Counted from the stretch's first letter, positions 25,980 to 35,041 are shown. The stretch: DNA of 64,000 nt from Aquimarina megaterium XH134 (GCF_000520975.1 NZ_JACB01000006.1:62001-126000), one strand, 5' to 3'. Program-made: numbers and translations. Notes: generated by a model from the letters alone, not told the origin.

Positions 25980-26054
25980 CAAAAGTAATCATTTTGATTT
26001 GTTACCAGAACTGATTTATGTCATAAAAAATATGACTCAGTCTGATTACATTTA
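25980..26054. promoter_or_regulatory. Divergent promoter region sharing one Crp/Fnr-type dyad
   Basis: CTGATTTATGTCAT at 26011-26024 contains TGA-N6-TCA (26012-26023). Rightward, TACATTTA (26047-26054) is at the 35-bp offset and serves the TerB-like/DnaJ operon. Leftward, a perfect TACTTTTG (25987-25980) is at a 36-bp offset and would serve the kinase gene, with a transcript starting almost at its ATG (25975). A second inverted repeat, GTCATA-N5-TATGAC, spans 26020-26036. Confidence 0.6.
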
Positions 26055-26082
26055 TATTCATTAACCTATAATTTTTTATGAT

Positions 26083-26490
26083 ATGAATACTGCTCAAAAT
26101 ATAGGAATTACATTTTATCAAAACCTTGGCAAGCTATTTTATGCAATTGCTGCGTCGGATAAAATAGTTCGTAAATCAGAATATGATTCTTTACGAAAAA
26201 TTGTAAAAACAGAATGGTTAAAAGTAGATGATATTGAAGATGAGTTTGGTGTCGATGCTTCTTTTCAAATTGAAATCGTTTTTGACTGGCTTGATTATGA
26301 AGAATTGAGTGCAGAAGAGTGTTTTATTCAATTCGAAACCTTTTTTAAAGAGCACCAATCTCGTTTTACCGATAAACTAAAACAATTAATCTGGAGTACA
26401 GCTAATGCTATTGCGGGCGCGTTTTCTGGTAAAAATAAATCTGAATTAATGATGCTTGGGCGATTGAAATTAATCTTTGAAAAACAGTAA
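26083..26490 (+). CDS. TerB-like hypothetical protein
   Basis: A 135-residue, all-helical, cytoplasmic protein. The stretch FYAIAASDKIVRKSEYDSLRKIVKTEW resembles the repeated acidic helices of TerB-like domains, which sit with DnaJ-type proteins in DjlA and related systems. A DnaJ/CbpA gene follows 18 bases downstream, which supports a chaperone-linked role. No enzymatic motif is visible. Confidence 0.6.
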   Translation: MNTAQNIGITFYQNLGKLFYAIAASDKIVRKSEYDSLRKIVKTEWLKVDDIEDEFGVDASFQIEIVFDWLDYEELSAEECFIQFETFFKEHQSRFTDKLKQLIWSTANAIAGAFSGKNKSELMMLGRLKLIFEKQ

Positions 26491-26508
26491 CTAATTTTTG
26501 ATTAGCAT

Positions 26509-27393
26509 ATGGAGTTTATTGATTACTATAAAATATTAGGGATTTCAAAAAATGCTTCAGATAGTGACATCAAAAAGGCATATAGAAAATTGGCCAGAAA
26601 ATATCATCCTGATTTAAATCCTAATGATAAAGAGGCTGAAAGAAAGTTTAAAGAGATTAATGAAGCCAATGAAGTATTAAGTAATCCCGAAAACCGAAAA
26701 AAATACGATCAATACGGTAAAGATTGGAAACATGCTGAAGAGTTTGAAAAAGCTAAACAATCAAAGCATCAACACAAAAGTACCGGGCAACAACATTACA
26801 GAAATTATTCAGAAAGTGATTTTTCTGACTTTTTTGAATCTATGTTTGGAGGCTCAAGAAGAAGTGCAACATATGGCAGAACCCGATATAGAGGTGAAGA
26901 CTACAATGCAGAGCTACATCTTAATTTAATCGACGTTTATAAAACACATAAAAGAACGCTCACTGTTAACAAAAAAAATATTCGAATCACAATTCCTGCA
27001 GGAGTTGAAAACGGACAAACTATAAAAATCAAAAACCATGGAGGCCCAGGAATCCAAGGTGGGCCTAATGGTGACCTATATATCACTTTTGTTATCGATA
27101 ACAAAACTCCTTTTAAACGCGACAAAGGCGACCTTTATTTGCATGCTGATATTGATCTATATACAGCAGTCTTAGGGGGTGAAATTATGATTGAAACTCT
27201 TGACGGAAAAGTAAAACTAAATGTAAAACCTGAAACTCAGAATGGTACCAAAATAAAACTAAAAGGAAAAGGATTTCCTATATATAAAAAAGAAGGACAA
27301 TTTGGAGATCTCTTTATTACATATACTATCAAGATCCCAAAAAACCTGTCAGAACAACAAAAAGAATTATTTAGAACATTATCCAAGCTTTAA
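26509..27393 (+). CDS. cbpA: DnaJ-family co-chaperone, CbpA type
   Basis: A 294-residue protein. The J domain (residues 1-70) has [33 protein letters not shown] with the HPD motif that stimulates DnaK. A Ser/Gly/Phe-containing linker ([13 protein letters not shown]) follows. The DnaJ C-terminal substrate-binding domain lacks the Cys-rich zinc finger, so this is class B/CbpA rather than DnaJ itself. The downstream gene encodes its modulator CbpM. Confidence 0.92.
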   Translation: MEFIDYYKILGISKNASDSDIKKAYRKLARKYHPDLNPNDKEAERKFKEINEANEVLSNPENRKKYDQYGKDWKHAEEFEKAKQSKHQHKSTGQQHYRNYSESDFSDFFESMFGGSRRSATYGRTRYRGEDYNAELHLNLIDVYKTHKRTLTVNKKNIRITIPAGVENGQTIKIKNHGGPGIQGGPNGDLYITFVIDNKTPFKRDKGDLYLHADIDLYTAVLGGEIMIETLDGKVKLNVKPETQNGTKIKLKGKGFPIYKKEGQFGDLFITYTIKIPKNLSEQQKELFRTLSKL

Positions 27394-27403
27394 ATGTATT
27401 ATA

Positions 27404-27697
27404 ATGACCAAAGGACATCTTATACCAGTATTAGAATTCTGCACACGCCACGAGATAGAATTCTCTTTCGTAAACTCACTACATGAGTTTGGATTAATTG
27501 AAATTATTACGATTCGGCAAACTGCATTTTTAAATTCTGATGAATTACCCAGAATCGAACAAATTATACTATTCAATAAAGAATTGGAAATTAACCTCGA
27601 AGGTGTTGAAGTTATTATGCGTTTATTAGAACGAGTTCATCAAATTCAAAACGAAATGAATATACTTAAAAACAAATTAGGACTATACGAAAATTAG
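27404..27697 (+). CDS. cbpM: CbpM-like chaperone modulator
   Basis: A 97-residue protein started at ATG 27404 (MTKGHLIPVLEFC). An upstream start inside cbpA is rejected because it would encode a frame-shifted copy of cbpA sequence. MerR-like helices (FVNSLHEFGLIEIITIRQTAFLNSDELPRIEQII) and a C-terminal coiled coil (VIMRLLERVHQIQNEMNILKNKL) match CbpM, which binds the J domain of CbpA and inhibits it. It begins 10 bases after cbpA. Confidence 0.85.
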   Translation: MTKGHLIPVLEFCTRHEIEFSFVNSLHEFGLIEIITIRQTAFLNSDELPRIEQIILFNKELEINLEGVEVIMRLLERVHQIQNEMNILKNKLGLYEN

Positions 27698-27794
27698 CTT
27701 TCATAGCGGTTCAAAAACTTAATCTGTATAGATCAACTTTTTTAAAAAGTAGCTTAATTACAGGTTTTTTTAATTACACACTACATAACAAAAG

Positions 27795-27823
27795 GGTGGG
27801 TTTCATTCGAAACTCACCTTTTT
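27795..27823 (+). terminator. Rho-independent terminator after cbpM
   Basis: GGTGGGTTTC (27795-27804) and GAAACTCACC (27809-27818) form a 10-bp stem with one G-T pair and a 4-base loop, followed by TTTTT. Confidence 0.8.
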
Positions 27824-27837
27824 ATTCGTCAACCAAG

Positions 27838-27881
27838 CTGATCAATATCATATTTTTTAATGGTTCGCTATCTTACTTTTA
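27838..27881 (+). promoter_or_regulatory. Promoter with Crp/Fnr-type dyad before the lipoprotein gene
   Basis: CTGATCAATATCAT (27838-27851) holds TGA-N6-TCA (27839-27850). TACTTTTA (27874-27881) lies at the 35-bp offset and matches five of six fixed -7 positions. The start codon follows about 20 bases later. Confidence 0.6.
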
Positions 27882-27901
27882 TATGAATTAAAAACTTTCG
27901 T

Positions 27902-28789
27902 ATGAAAACTCTTATCGCTTGTATTGTTTTTTTAAGTTTCATCGCTTGTAAAAAACAAACGCCTATTCAAAAACCATCAGAGCAAAAAGAAACTGAACAA
28001 CAACATACAGAACAAAAAGCAGAAGATACTGTATCTGTTTTTTCTGAAGAAAGCCTGGAGCTAGATCAGGAAAAAACAAAAGCTATAAAAAGAGAACGAT
28101 TAATCACTGCCAGAGACGATAAAACTCAATTACAAGAATTAGTAGTTTCTAAAAGCTTCTTAAAAGAAGAGGATCTTTATGTCTTAGATTATCAATACCC
28201 CTACCTAAATGAAAAAATTGATCCTTCATATTCGGTATTTAATGATTTTATTTCAGAAAACTATCTGAATATTGAAAAAACCGAAAATCAAATTCTTGAA
28301 GACAAAGAGTTACTTTGTGATACTTTAAAAATCAATAGGTTTAGAGATAAAAGAATTATTGATTATAAAATCTATAGTGTAAAAAGTGATCGTATTAGTG
28401 TTGTCCTTTACAAAGAGAACTATTATTCTGGAATGCTATATTCTACATATCTCTTTGATTGTATAAACTTTGACCTTAAGAAACATAATTTCATTTATTT
28501 TGATGATTTCTTTGAAACTGGCACAGAAGAAGAAGTGTTTACTACTATAAATACAATTATAAAGGACGGTATTAGCTCTGGAGAATTGTATTATGATTGT
28601 TGGGAGCTTTCAAAAGGGGATTTTAAAGCTTATAAAAACAATTTTGTGGTAAATGATGATACCGTAGAATTTTATTTTGATGATTGCGTTATTTGTCCTT
28701 CCTATACGGGAACATATTCTATAGAAATCCCAATTAAAGACATAATGCATCTTATCAAAAAATATAATGACCGTCCGATAGTAAGTTAA
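27902..28789 (+). CDS. Lipoprotein with RsiV-like (DUF3298/DUF4163) domain
   Basis: A 295-residue protein with a lipoprotein signal (lipobox FIAC at about residue 16) and a low-complexity Gln/Glu/Lys linker to about residue 60. The rest resembles DUF4163/DUF3298 proteins: a strand plus YYSG-x-YST-x-LFDCINFDLKKH, a FFETG segment and a closing strand FYFDDCVICPSYTGTYSIEIP. In RsiV this fold binds lysozyme, but most relatives are uncharacterised. The similarity is weak. It has its own promoter in the putative Crp/Fnr set. Confidence 0.55.
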   Translation: MKTLIACIVFLSFIACKKQTPIQKPSEQKETEQQHTEQKAEDTVSVFSEESLELDQEKTKAIKRERLITARDDKTQLQELVVSKSFLKEEDLYVLDYQYPYLNEKIDPSYSVFNDFISENYLNIEKTENQILEDKELLCDTLKINRFRDKRIIDYKIYSVKSDRISVVLYKENYYSGMLYSTYLFDCINFDLKKHNFIYFDDFFETGTEEEVFTTINTIIKDGISSGELYYDCWELSKGDFKAYKNNFVVNDDTVEFYFDDCVICPSYTGTYSIEIPIKDIMHLIKKYNDRPIVS

Positions 28790-28849
28790 TTTCTTTAATT
28801 AAAAATTTTCTCGGCTCATTATTATAACTTAGCAAGTAAAAGAGAATAG

Positions 28850-29149
28850 ATGAAAAGTAGTTTTAACAATATCATAGAATCAAAAACACCTGTATTAGTA
28901 GATTTTTTTGCAGATTGGTGCGGCCCCTGTAAAATGCTTGCTCCTATTCTTAAAGAGGTTAAAGATGAACTAGGAGATGCCATCAAGATTGTAAAGATAG
29001 ATGTAGATAAAAATCAACCTTTGGCATCAAAATATCAGGTTCGTGGTGTTCCTACAATGATTTTGTTTAAAGATGGTAAACAACTTTGGAGACAATCCGG
29101 AGTATTGCAAAAAAATGATTTGCTTGGCATAATAAATTCACACCAATAA
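28850..29149 (+). CDS. trxA: Thioredoxin
   Basis: A 99-residue cytoplasmic thioredoxin with the active site WCGPCK, the cis-proline segment GVPTMILFKDGK and normal length. It reduces protein disulfides. It is the first gene of a tight set with deoC (2 bases) and deoD. Confidence 0.95.
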   Translation: MKSSFNNIIESKTPVLVDFFADWCGPCKMLAPILKEVKDELGDAIKIVKIDVDKNQPLASKYQVRGVPTMILFKDGKQLWRQSGVLQKNDLLGIINSHQ

Positions 29150-29151
29150 CC

Positions 29152-29796
29152 ATGGCACTCAATACATATATAGATCACACATTATTAAAAGCCAATGCTA
29201 CAGTTGACGATATTAAAAAACTCTGTGCAGAAGCAAAAGAACATCATTTTTATGCAGTTTGTGTGAACAGTTATTATGTTGGTTTGGCAGAGAGTGAATT
29301 AATGCACACAGACGTTAATATAGCTGCTGTAATAGGTTTTCCTTTAGGAGCCACCATCACCAAAGCAAAAGTATACGAAGCCCAACAATGTATTGATGAG
29401 GGTGCAAATGAAATTGATATGGTACTTAATATCGGACTATTAAAATCTGGATATTATAAAATCGTAGAAGAAGAAATAAAAGCAATAAAAAAAGCGATTG
29501 GAAAGCATGTTTTAAAGGTAATTTTTGAAAACTGCTATCTCACAGACGAAGAAAAGAAAATCGCCTGCCAATTATCCCTTAATGCTGGGGCAGATTTTAT
29601 AAAAACATCAACAGGTTTTGGCACTGGTGGTGCCACTATAGAAGATGTACAACTTATGAAAAATGAAGTAAAAAATGCAATGCAAATAAAAGCTTCTGGA
29701 GGAATCAGGGATGCAGAAACAGCAAAACAATATATTGATTTAGGTGTATCCAGAATAGGAACCTCATCTGGGATCACTATAGTAACTTCAAAATAA
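29152..29796 (+). CDS. deoC: Deoxyribose-phosphate aldolase
   Basis: A 214-residue TIM-barrel aldolase cleaving 2-deoxyribose-5-phosphate to glyceraldehyde-3-phosphate and acetaldehyde. Visible are YIDHTLLKANAT at the start, AVIGFPLGATITKAK, the Schiff-base lysine in DFIKTSTGFG and IKASGGIRD. It works with the following phosphorylase in deoxynucleoside salvage. Confidence 0.95.
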   Translation: MALNTYIDHTLLKANATVDDIKKLCAEAKEHHFYAVCVNSYYVGLAESELMHTDVNIAAVIGFPLGATITKAKVYEAQQCIDEGANEIDMVLNIGLLKSGYYKIVEEEIKAIKKAIGKHVLKVIFENCYLTDEEKKIACQLSLNAGADFIKTSTGFGTGGATIEDVQLMKNEVKNAMQIKASGGIRDAETAKQYIDLGVSRIGTSSGITIVTSK

Positions 29797-29802
29797 AACA
29801 AG

Positions 29803-30501
29803 ATGAGTTTACATATTGCAGCACAACCGGGAAACATAGCAGAAACCGTCTTATTACCAGGAGATCCTATGCGTGCAAAATGGATTGCACAAACCTTTCT
29901 CGACAATCCGATCTGTTATAACGAAGTTAGAGGAATGCTAGGGTATACCGGAAGTTACAAAGGTAAATCTGTCTCTGTACAAGGAACCGGAATGGGGATT
30001 CCCTCTGCTCTTATCTACAGTCATGAGCTTATTAATGACTACGGGGTTAAGAATTTAATTCGCGTAGGCTCTGCAGGTTCATATCAAAAAGATATTAAGC
30101 TTAAAGATATTGTTATTGCAATGGCAGCTTCTTCTACTTCGAATATCAATACTGCCCGATTTATAAATTCAGACTACTCTCCTACTGTAGATTTTGAATT
30201 ATTTATGAAAGCAATACAATATGCAAAAGATAACAACATTCCTATTAAAGCGGGAAATGTATTATCCTCTGATGAATTCTACGAAGATGATCCTGATTCA
30301 TATAAGCGTTGGGCAGAATTTGGAGTGCTTTGTGTCGAAATGGAAACAGCCGGATTGTATACTATTGCAGCAAAACATAATGTTAAAGCCTTAGCCATTT
30401 TAACGATATCTGATTCATTAGTCACAGGAGAAAAAACTTCTTCGGAAGAAAGAGCAACTACTTTTAATAAAATGGTTGAAATTGCTCTAGGCACTCTTTA
30501 A
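29803..30501 (+). CDS. deoD: Purine-nucleoside phosphorylase, DeoD type
   Basis: A 232-residue trimer-type nucleoside phosphorylase. It contains VLLPGDPMRAKWIA, the GTGMGIPSALIYSHELI phosphate/ribose region, VRVGSAGSY-like IRVGSAGSYQ, VEMETAGLY and the purine-site Asp in TISDSLVTGE. It releases free purine and (deoxy)ribose-1-phosphate, whose product after isomerisation feeds deoC. Confidence 0.95.
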   Translation: MSLHIAAQPGNIAETVLLPGDPMRAKWIAQTFLDNPICYNEVRGMLGYTGSYKGKSVSVQGTGMGIPSALIYSHELINDYGVKNLIRVGSAGSYQKDIKLKDIVIAMAASSTSNINTARFINSDYSPTVDFELFMKAIQYAKDNNIPIKAGNVLSSDEFYEDDPDSYKRWAEFGVLCVEMETAGLYTIAAKHNVKALAILTISDSLVTGEKTSSEERATTFNKMVEIALGTL

Positions 30502-30526
30502 AACACCTTGTAATATAGTAATAGTT

Positions 30527-30560
30527 ACCCCACAGGCTTAAAAGCCTGCGAGGTTTTTTT
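30527..30560 (+). terminator. Rho-independent terminator after deoD
   Basis: A 13-position stem with two mismatches (core CAGGCTT 30533-30539 and AAGCCTG 30542-30548) ends in GGTTTTTTT. It stands immediately before the convergent universal stress gene. Confidence 0.82.
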
Positions 30561-30563
30561 GAT

Positions 30564-31403
30564 TTATATTTTAAATGTGATCACGGGCTTGTTTGCATGG
30601 TTTGCTATATCCTCGCCTATACTTCCATTAAAGAAATGTGCCAAACCACGACGACCATGGGTCGGAATCGCAATGATATCTGCATTAATCTTTTTACTAT
30701 AATTAAAAACTCCACTTTCTACACTGTAATCATTAAAGTAGGTTACCTTATCATACATATCCAGATTACCAGAATCTGCTTTAAAAAGAAATTCTTTTAC
30801 TCTTTCTTCTATTTGATCCGAACTTCTAAATTGTTCTCCCGGTAGATTAACATATAGCAAATGTATATTAGCATCCAGAGCATTAAATAACTTGATCGCA
30901 TTATGATATGCTTTAATATTTTCTATCTTAAAATCACAGGCAAATACAACTTCATTTAAAGCAAAATTATCTACAGGATTCTTTATTACTAATACAGGGA
31001 TGTCGGATGTACGTACTACTTTTTCTGTATTTGATCCTATAAACACCTCTTCTCGTAAACCGCTAACACCATGAGACCCCATAACAATTAGGTCTGCTTC
31101 ATTTTCATGGGCAACTTCATTAATTTCGCTAAAAATCTTATAGTTTTGTACAGTCTCTGTAACCTGAATACCTTTTAGGTATTCTTTGTCTAGAAAAGTG
31201 CTAAACCTTTTTTCGGCAAGTTTCATATAATACATTGCTTCATTTGCCTCCTGAGTTTCATTTTTAATCAATACAGCTTCAGACAATCCCAGCATATGCA
31301 ATACTATGATTTCAGCATTTTGTTGTTTCGCTAATAGTGCTGCAACCTGTAATGCGTATTCTGAATATTCTGAAAAGTCTATGGGTACAAGAATTTTTTT
31401 CAT
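30564..31403 (-). CDS. Universal stress protein, two UspA domains
   Basis: A 279-residue tandem UspA protein, a paralogue of the one at 22758. The first domain begins MKKILVPIDFSEYSEYALQ and has GSHGVSGLREEVFIGSNTEKV. The second ends with IPTHGRRGLAHFFNGSIGEDI, so the ATP-binding glycines are kept in both halves. Its promoter contains the most perfect dyad of the regulon set. Confidence 0.9.
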   Translation of the reverse strand: MKKILVPIDFSEYSEYALQVAALLAKQQNAEIIVLHMLGLSEAVLIKNETQEANEAMYYMKLAEKRFSTFLDKEYLKGIQVTETVQNYKIFSEINEVAHENEADLIVMGSHGVSGLREEVFIGSNTEKVVRTSDIPVLVIKNPVDNFALNEVVFACDFKIENIKAYHNAIKLFNALDANIHLLYVNLPGEQFRSSDQIEERVKEFLFKADSGNLDMYDKVTYFNDYSVESGVFNYSKKINADIIAIPTHGRRGLAHFFNGSIGEDIANHANKPVITFKI

Positions 31404-31424
31404 AATTAACTGTTTTTATACAAT

Positions 31425-31468
31425 CAAAATTAAGCGATGTTAATGCTAATTAAAATGATAATTATCAT
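31425..31468 (-). promoter_or_regulatory. Promoter with perfect 14-bp palindrome before the universal stress gene
   Basis: ATGATAATTATCAT (31455-31468) is perfectly palindromic and contains TGA-N6-TCA. On the minus strand a perfect -7 box TAATTTTG (31432-31425) lies at the 35-bp offset. The palindrome also resembles part of a Fur box, but it is too short for the 7-1-7 form and its spacing matches the Crp/Fnr group. Confidence 0.65.
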
Positions 31469-31534
31469 ATCAATACAATACATAACATGTCTTAAAAATA
31501 TTTTTTATAGTATCTTTAAATATTACTACACACA

Positions 31535-31807
31535 ATGCAAAAACATTATAATATTACAGTAAAAGGAAAGGTGCAAGGAGTCTGGTATAGAAAAAGCACA
31601 CAAGAAAAAGCCATAGCGCTGAAAATTGCAGGAAACGTAAGAAATCTTCCTAACGGAAATGTTTACATAGAAGCCGAAGGAGATAAAAACCAACTTAACC
31701 TCTTATTAGAATGGTGTGCTATAGGTCCGGAATTTGCAAAAGTGGATGCTATATCTTTTGAAGAAGGTGACTTGCAATTTTTTAAAAACTTTGATATTTT
31801 GCGTTAG
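31535..31807 (+). CDS. acyP: Acylphosphatase
   Basis: A 90-residue enzyme hydrolysing acyl phosphates. It has the family signature VKGKVQGVWYRKSTQEKA (catalytic Arg in the phosphate loop) and GNVRNLPNGNVYIEAEG with the conserved Asn. Single gene, divergent from the universal stress gene. Confidence 0.93.
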   Translation: MQKHYNITVKGKVQGVWYRKSTQEKAIALKIAGNVRNLPNGNVYIEAEGDKNQLNLLLEWCAIGPEFAKVDAISFEEGDLQFFKNFDILR

Positions 31808-31882
31808 GTAAGTTTACAATTCTTCATTAGGAATATTTTTTATTTACCATAAATAGGGTCAATTCCAAAATGTATAAAACAA

Positions 31883-31917
31883 CAAAGCCTACCAGAGTCT
31901 CCTCCTAGCAGGCTTTG
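31883..31917 (-). terminator. Likely terminator of the YHS-domain gene
   Basis: CAAAGCCT (31883-31890) and AGGCTTTG (31910-31917) form a stem. On the minus strand it is followed by TTGTTTTAT, and it lies about 60 bases past the stop of the minus-strand gene at 31978. Confidence 0.6.
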
Positions 31918-31977
31918 TCAACTAACCAATCAATTATTGAAAAAACTTAGCATTACATGCAGCTCAATAGGACTGCA

Positions 31978-32427
31978 TTACTTTTTTATTTTAATTTTTT
32001 GCCAATTCATATCTGCTTTCTTTTGCAACTTTGGAGCATCTTCTTTTATCCATTTATCCAATGTGTTAATTCCCCATGCATTATAAAACAGGTATAACTT
32101 ACCATCTCTTACTTCAAAGGTTTTAGGGTTTATATCTACTTTTTCACTATTTACTGCTACCGCATAGGCGCAATATCCTCCATACTGTGGAACATATCTA
32201 TCTGGATTATTTTTAAACTTTTTTAGATTTTCCTGATTTGCAAATTTGTAGTTTACTTTATCATGAGTTGCTATAAATTTACTATTCCCTTTAACTGCTT
32301 TGTTATTAAAGTATTCTGTTACATCATATCCCTCTGCTACAAAATCTTTATTCGTATTATAATCTACTTGTTGAGCACTTACAGTTGCTATAAAAACAAA
32401 GAATAGTATGGTTATGTATGGTTTCAT
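31978..32427 (-). CDS. Secreted YHS-domain protein
   Basis: A 149-residue protein with a Sec signal peptide ending SAQ. The YHS domain contains GYDVTEYFNNKAVKG, a stretch FANQENLKKFKNNPDRYVPQYGGYCAYAV and a C-terminal YNAWGINTLDKWIKEDAPKL. The family is thought to bind metal or small ligands in the periplasm; the reaction is unknown. Confidence 0.82.
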   Translation of the reverse strand: MKPYITILFFVFIATVSAQQVDYNTNKDFVAEGYDVTEYFNNKAVKGNSKFIATHDKVNYKFANQENLKKFKNNPDRYVPQYGGYCAYAVAVNSEKVDINPKTFEVRDGKLYLFYNAWGINTLDKWIKEDAPKLQKKADMNWQKIKIKK

Positions 32428-32514
32428 GTATTCGTTTTATTACACTCTCACACATTAAGTCGTAAAAAAACTTAATCATTACACTTTTAACATAATTATA
32501 AGGTAATTAAGCTA

Positions 32515-33033
32515 TTATAGCAGAAAATTAGTAGTTTCTGGATATGGTATAAGAGCACTAATCAATAGACTAATGCTATCTTTTGCTATTAAGGTAATGG
32601 ATAACAATGTAGCAGTAACTACTACAGCAGAAGCTACATTATTTTGTTGAATATCTTTAAACTCATTTACTCCTTTGGTAAGGGCAGAAAAAAGTAAAAA
32701 AACCGAAGTATTAATAAGCAGGGCAAATATAAATCCGATACATAGATACAAGCCAGAATATTGAATAATTTCTCCGAGCATGATTTCATTTTCTCCAGAC
32801 ATCGATAGTCGAATCATATTGGTTATCGATGGGATAATCTCCCCCAGAATCATACCTATCGACAAAATAATTCCTGCAGCAAAAACAGAAAAAGCCATAT
32901 TATCTTCTCTAAAGGAAATATTCTTAAAAAACACTCTTTGCAGGATTTTAAAAGAAATAAACAATATGAGTACAGAAACGACAATAGCAAGTACTATTTC
33001 TATAAAAGCAAGGGTTAATAGTTTCGTTTGCAT
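32515..33033 (-). CDS. DUF350-like integral membrane protein
   Basis: A 172-residue protein with about four helices in two repeats, each with a polar Asn before a small-residue helix (DNMAFSVFAAGIILSIGMIL and NNVASAVVVTATLLSITLIA), the layout of DUF350/UPF0719. Function unknown. It is the last gene of a compact minus-strand operon with the transglutaminase-like and LuxE-like genes. Confidence 0.6.
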   Translation of the reverse strand: MQTKLLTLAFIEIVLAIVVSVLILFISFKILQRVFFKNISFREDNMAFSVFAAGIILSIGMILGEIIPSITNMIRLSMSGENEIMLGEIIQYSGLYLCIGFIFALLINTSVFLLFSALTKGVNEFKDIQQNNVASAVVVTATLLSITLIAKDSISLLISALIPYPETTNFLL

Positions 33034-33038
33034 GAGTT

Positions 33039-34058
33039 TTAGGTGTTAGTTAGTACAATATACCAATGATTTATGTTACCAAAATTTTTGGGTAATGTGC
33101 CAATGGTAAAATGTTTATTTGTGGTCTCCCACAAATAATATCGTTTCCCATTTTGCATTTTATATATTCCTTTTGCCGGGATATGTAACCCAAGAACAGA
33201 GTGCTTATAATAATCGCTATTAAGAATAGCTACATCATATCCAAAATGACTAAGAATAGCATAAATAATTACAGTTCTGGTATCACAATCTCCTTTTAGG
33301 TTTCCCATAAAACTTACAGGGTTTTGGATTCCGAAAGGAATATTACCAATACAACAATCAGAGCATTCTTCTAATATCACCCGAATAGATTCTTCATATT
33401 TTTCTGGAGATTCACAATCATTTTCAAAAACAAAAGAATACGGAATATCTTGTATAAAAGTCACTACCATTTCTGCAAACTCAAATTGATTTAGTTTGTT
33501 TGAGTTTTTAATAGTAGTAAGTTCTTTCAGAATTAAATCTAGTCTCGGCGTATCAGAAGTTGCAAGATATTGATACAACTTACCCCAGGATTGCTGTTTA
33601 TGTTTTTGTACAGTATTAAAATATTCTTTTCTAGAAGAAAAATAATCCTTTTCCCGAATCGAAAACTTTCCTTTAAAAGTGTTACCATAATTATCTGTCC
33701 ATTGTCGGTTCTGTCGTAATAGTACTATAGAATCTCCTTCTTCCAGAGCTTTCTCTCGATAAATATATTCTGAAATATCAGATTTTTGGCTTTCTATAGA
33801 TATCGGAATAGCATCCAACATATGTCGTAATCCTAGTATAGATCCCAAAACAAAAGTACTGTACAATACATAACGCCATTGAAATCTTTTTTGATTACCA
33901 TCTAATTTCCCTAATAACCACGAAAGTAATAATAGCACTAATGCAAAGGCCCAGAATAAAGAAATAGAGAAAAAAGATTGTACAACACTACTGCACACCA
34001 AAGAGATTAATATGATCGCGGGAAACGAAAAACAACCTAATTTCTTTTTAATTGCCAT
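33039..34058 (-). CDS. Membrane protein with transglutaminase-like domain
   Basis: A 339-residue protein. Three N-terminal helices (about 12-95) are followed by a soluble domain with the papain-like/transglutaminase triad pattern: Cys in LKGDCDTRTVIIYAIL, His in YYKHSVLGLHIP and a possible acidic residue in LWETTNKH. A Cys-rich stretch ILEECSDCCIG precedes it. Substrate unknown. It lies 5 bases upstream of the DUF350-like gene and 2 bases after the LuxE-like gene. Confidence 0.65.
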   Translation of the reverse strand: MAIKKKLGCFSFPAIILISLVCSSVVQSFFSISLFWAFALVLLLLSWLLGKLDGNQKRFQWRYVLYSTFVLGSILGLRHMLDAIPISIESQKSDISEYIYREKALEEGDSIVLLRQNRQWTDNYGNTFKGKFSIREKDYFSSRKEYFNTVQKHKQQSWGKLYQYLATSDTPRLDLILKELTTIKNSNKLNQFEFAEMVVTFIQDIPYSFVFENDCESPEKYEESIRVILEECSDCCIGNIPFGIQNPVSFMGNLKGDCDTRTVIIYAILSHFGYDVAILNSDYYKHSVLGLHIPAKGIYKMQNGKRYYLWETTNKHFTIGTLPKNFGNINHWYIVLTNT

Positions 34059-34060
34059 AT

Positions 34061-35041
34061 TTATAATGCCATTAAATTACAGCCTCTGATATCACTATGA
34101 TCAAATCTACCAATAATTTCGAAACTTCCATCGGGATACGTTTTACCTAAATCCTGAGTAGCGATAAAAGAACATGAATTTATATTTGCCAGATCTATAA
34201 CATTTATACCTCCTGTTTTATTAACTTCTAATTGAGTTAAAGCATCTTCAGGGTTTCTGATGGAAATTTTCATCCAGGGAGGGCAGTAAAAAAGTCCATC
34301 TTTTTTAGAATAGGCTTGCGATAATAATTCTGTCATCCCATATTCGCTATGAATTTGAGAAACTCCAAAACCATTTTTAAGAACCTTATGTAATTCTTCA
34401 CGAATCATTTCTTTTCTGCGACCTTTCATACCACCGGTTTCCATAATTATCGATGCCTCGTTTAATAGTACATCATAATTCTCAACAAGATCCAATAAAG
34501 CAAACGAAACTCCCAGAAGTAGTATTTTTTTATCTTCTGCAATAAGTTGTCGAAGGGTTTCTACCAATTTTTTAGTATCATGTAAATAAAATCCACTTTG
34601 GGGATGATTACTATCATTGATCAATTTTTCGGCCATATATACCAAAGAAGAGCCATCTCTTTCTAAATAAGAAGGTAGTAGTGCTAATACTATATAATCC
34701 GTAATATCACCATAGAAATGTTGAAACCCTTTTCTAAAACTTCTTTCATACACTGTAAGATCACTAACATGATGTTTGCTAGTCACATTACCTGTTGTAC
34801 CACTACTGGTAAAAACTTTATGTATTGAAGCTTTAGTGCTTACAATTTTCTCTTGTTTAAAGAATTGGATTGGCAAATATGGAATATCATCAATACATTT
34901 TACCGAAGTTTTTGCTATTCCTAAAAGATTACAAAACCTCTGATATGTTAAATTGTTGCTGTATTGATGTCTAAAAACATGTAGGGCCGATCTCTCAAAA
35001 TCTGTGTTGTTTTGAATAGAAAAAATAGTATCAGCCTGCAT
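34061..35041 (-). CDS. LuxE-like acyl-protein synthetase / acyl-transferase
   Basis: A 326-residue protein of the adenylate-forming LuxE family. It has the nucleotide-binding loop TSSGTTGNVTSKHH, a stretch YIVLALLPSYLERDGSSLVYM and SEYGMTELLSQAY, equivalent to the YGxTE motif. Many Flavobacteriia carry this stand-alone gene without other lux genes. It probably activates a carboxylic acid; substrate unknown. Confidence 0.75.
   Translation of the reverse strand: MQADTIFSIQNNTDFERSALHVFRHQYSNNLTYQRFCNLLGIAKTSVKCIDDIPYLPIQFFKQEKIVSTKASIHKVFTSSGTTGNVTSKHHVSDLTVYERSFRKGFQHFYGDITDYIVLALLPSYLERDGSSLVYMAEKLINDSNHPQSGFYLHDTKKLVETLRQLIAEDKKILLLGVSFALLDLVENYDVLLNEASIIMETGGMKGRRKEMIREELHKVLKNGFGVSQIHSEYGMTELLSQAYSKKDGLFYCPPWMKISIRNPEDALTQLEVNKTGGINVIDLANINSCSFIATQDLGKTYPDGSFEIIGRFDHSDIRGCNLMAL

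Noticed and set aside
28790..28849. Shared regulon dyad before trxA
   Set aside because: TAACTTAG could be a -7 box, but the region 35 bp upstream has no TGA-N6-TCA.
31455..31468. Fur box
   Set aside because: The palindrome is too short for the 7-1-7 form, and its place 35 bp from a -7 box matches the other TGA-N6-TCA sites.
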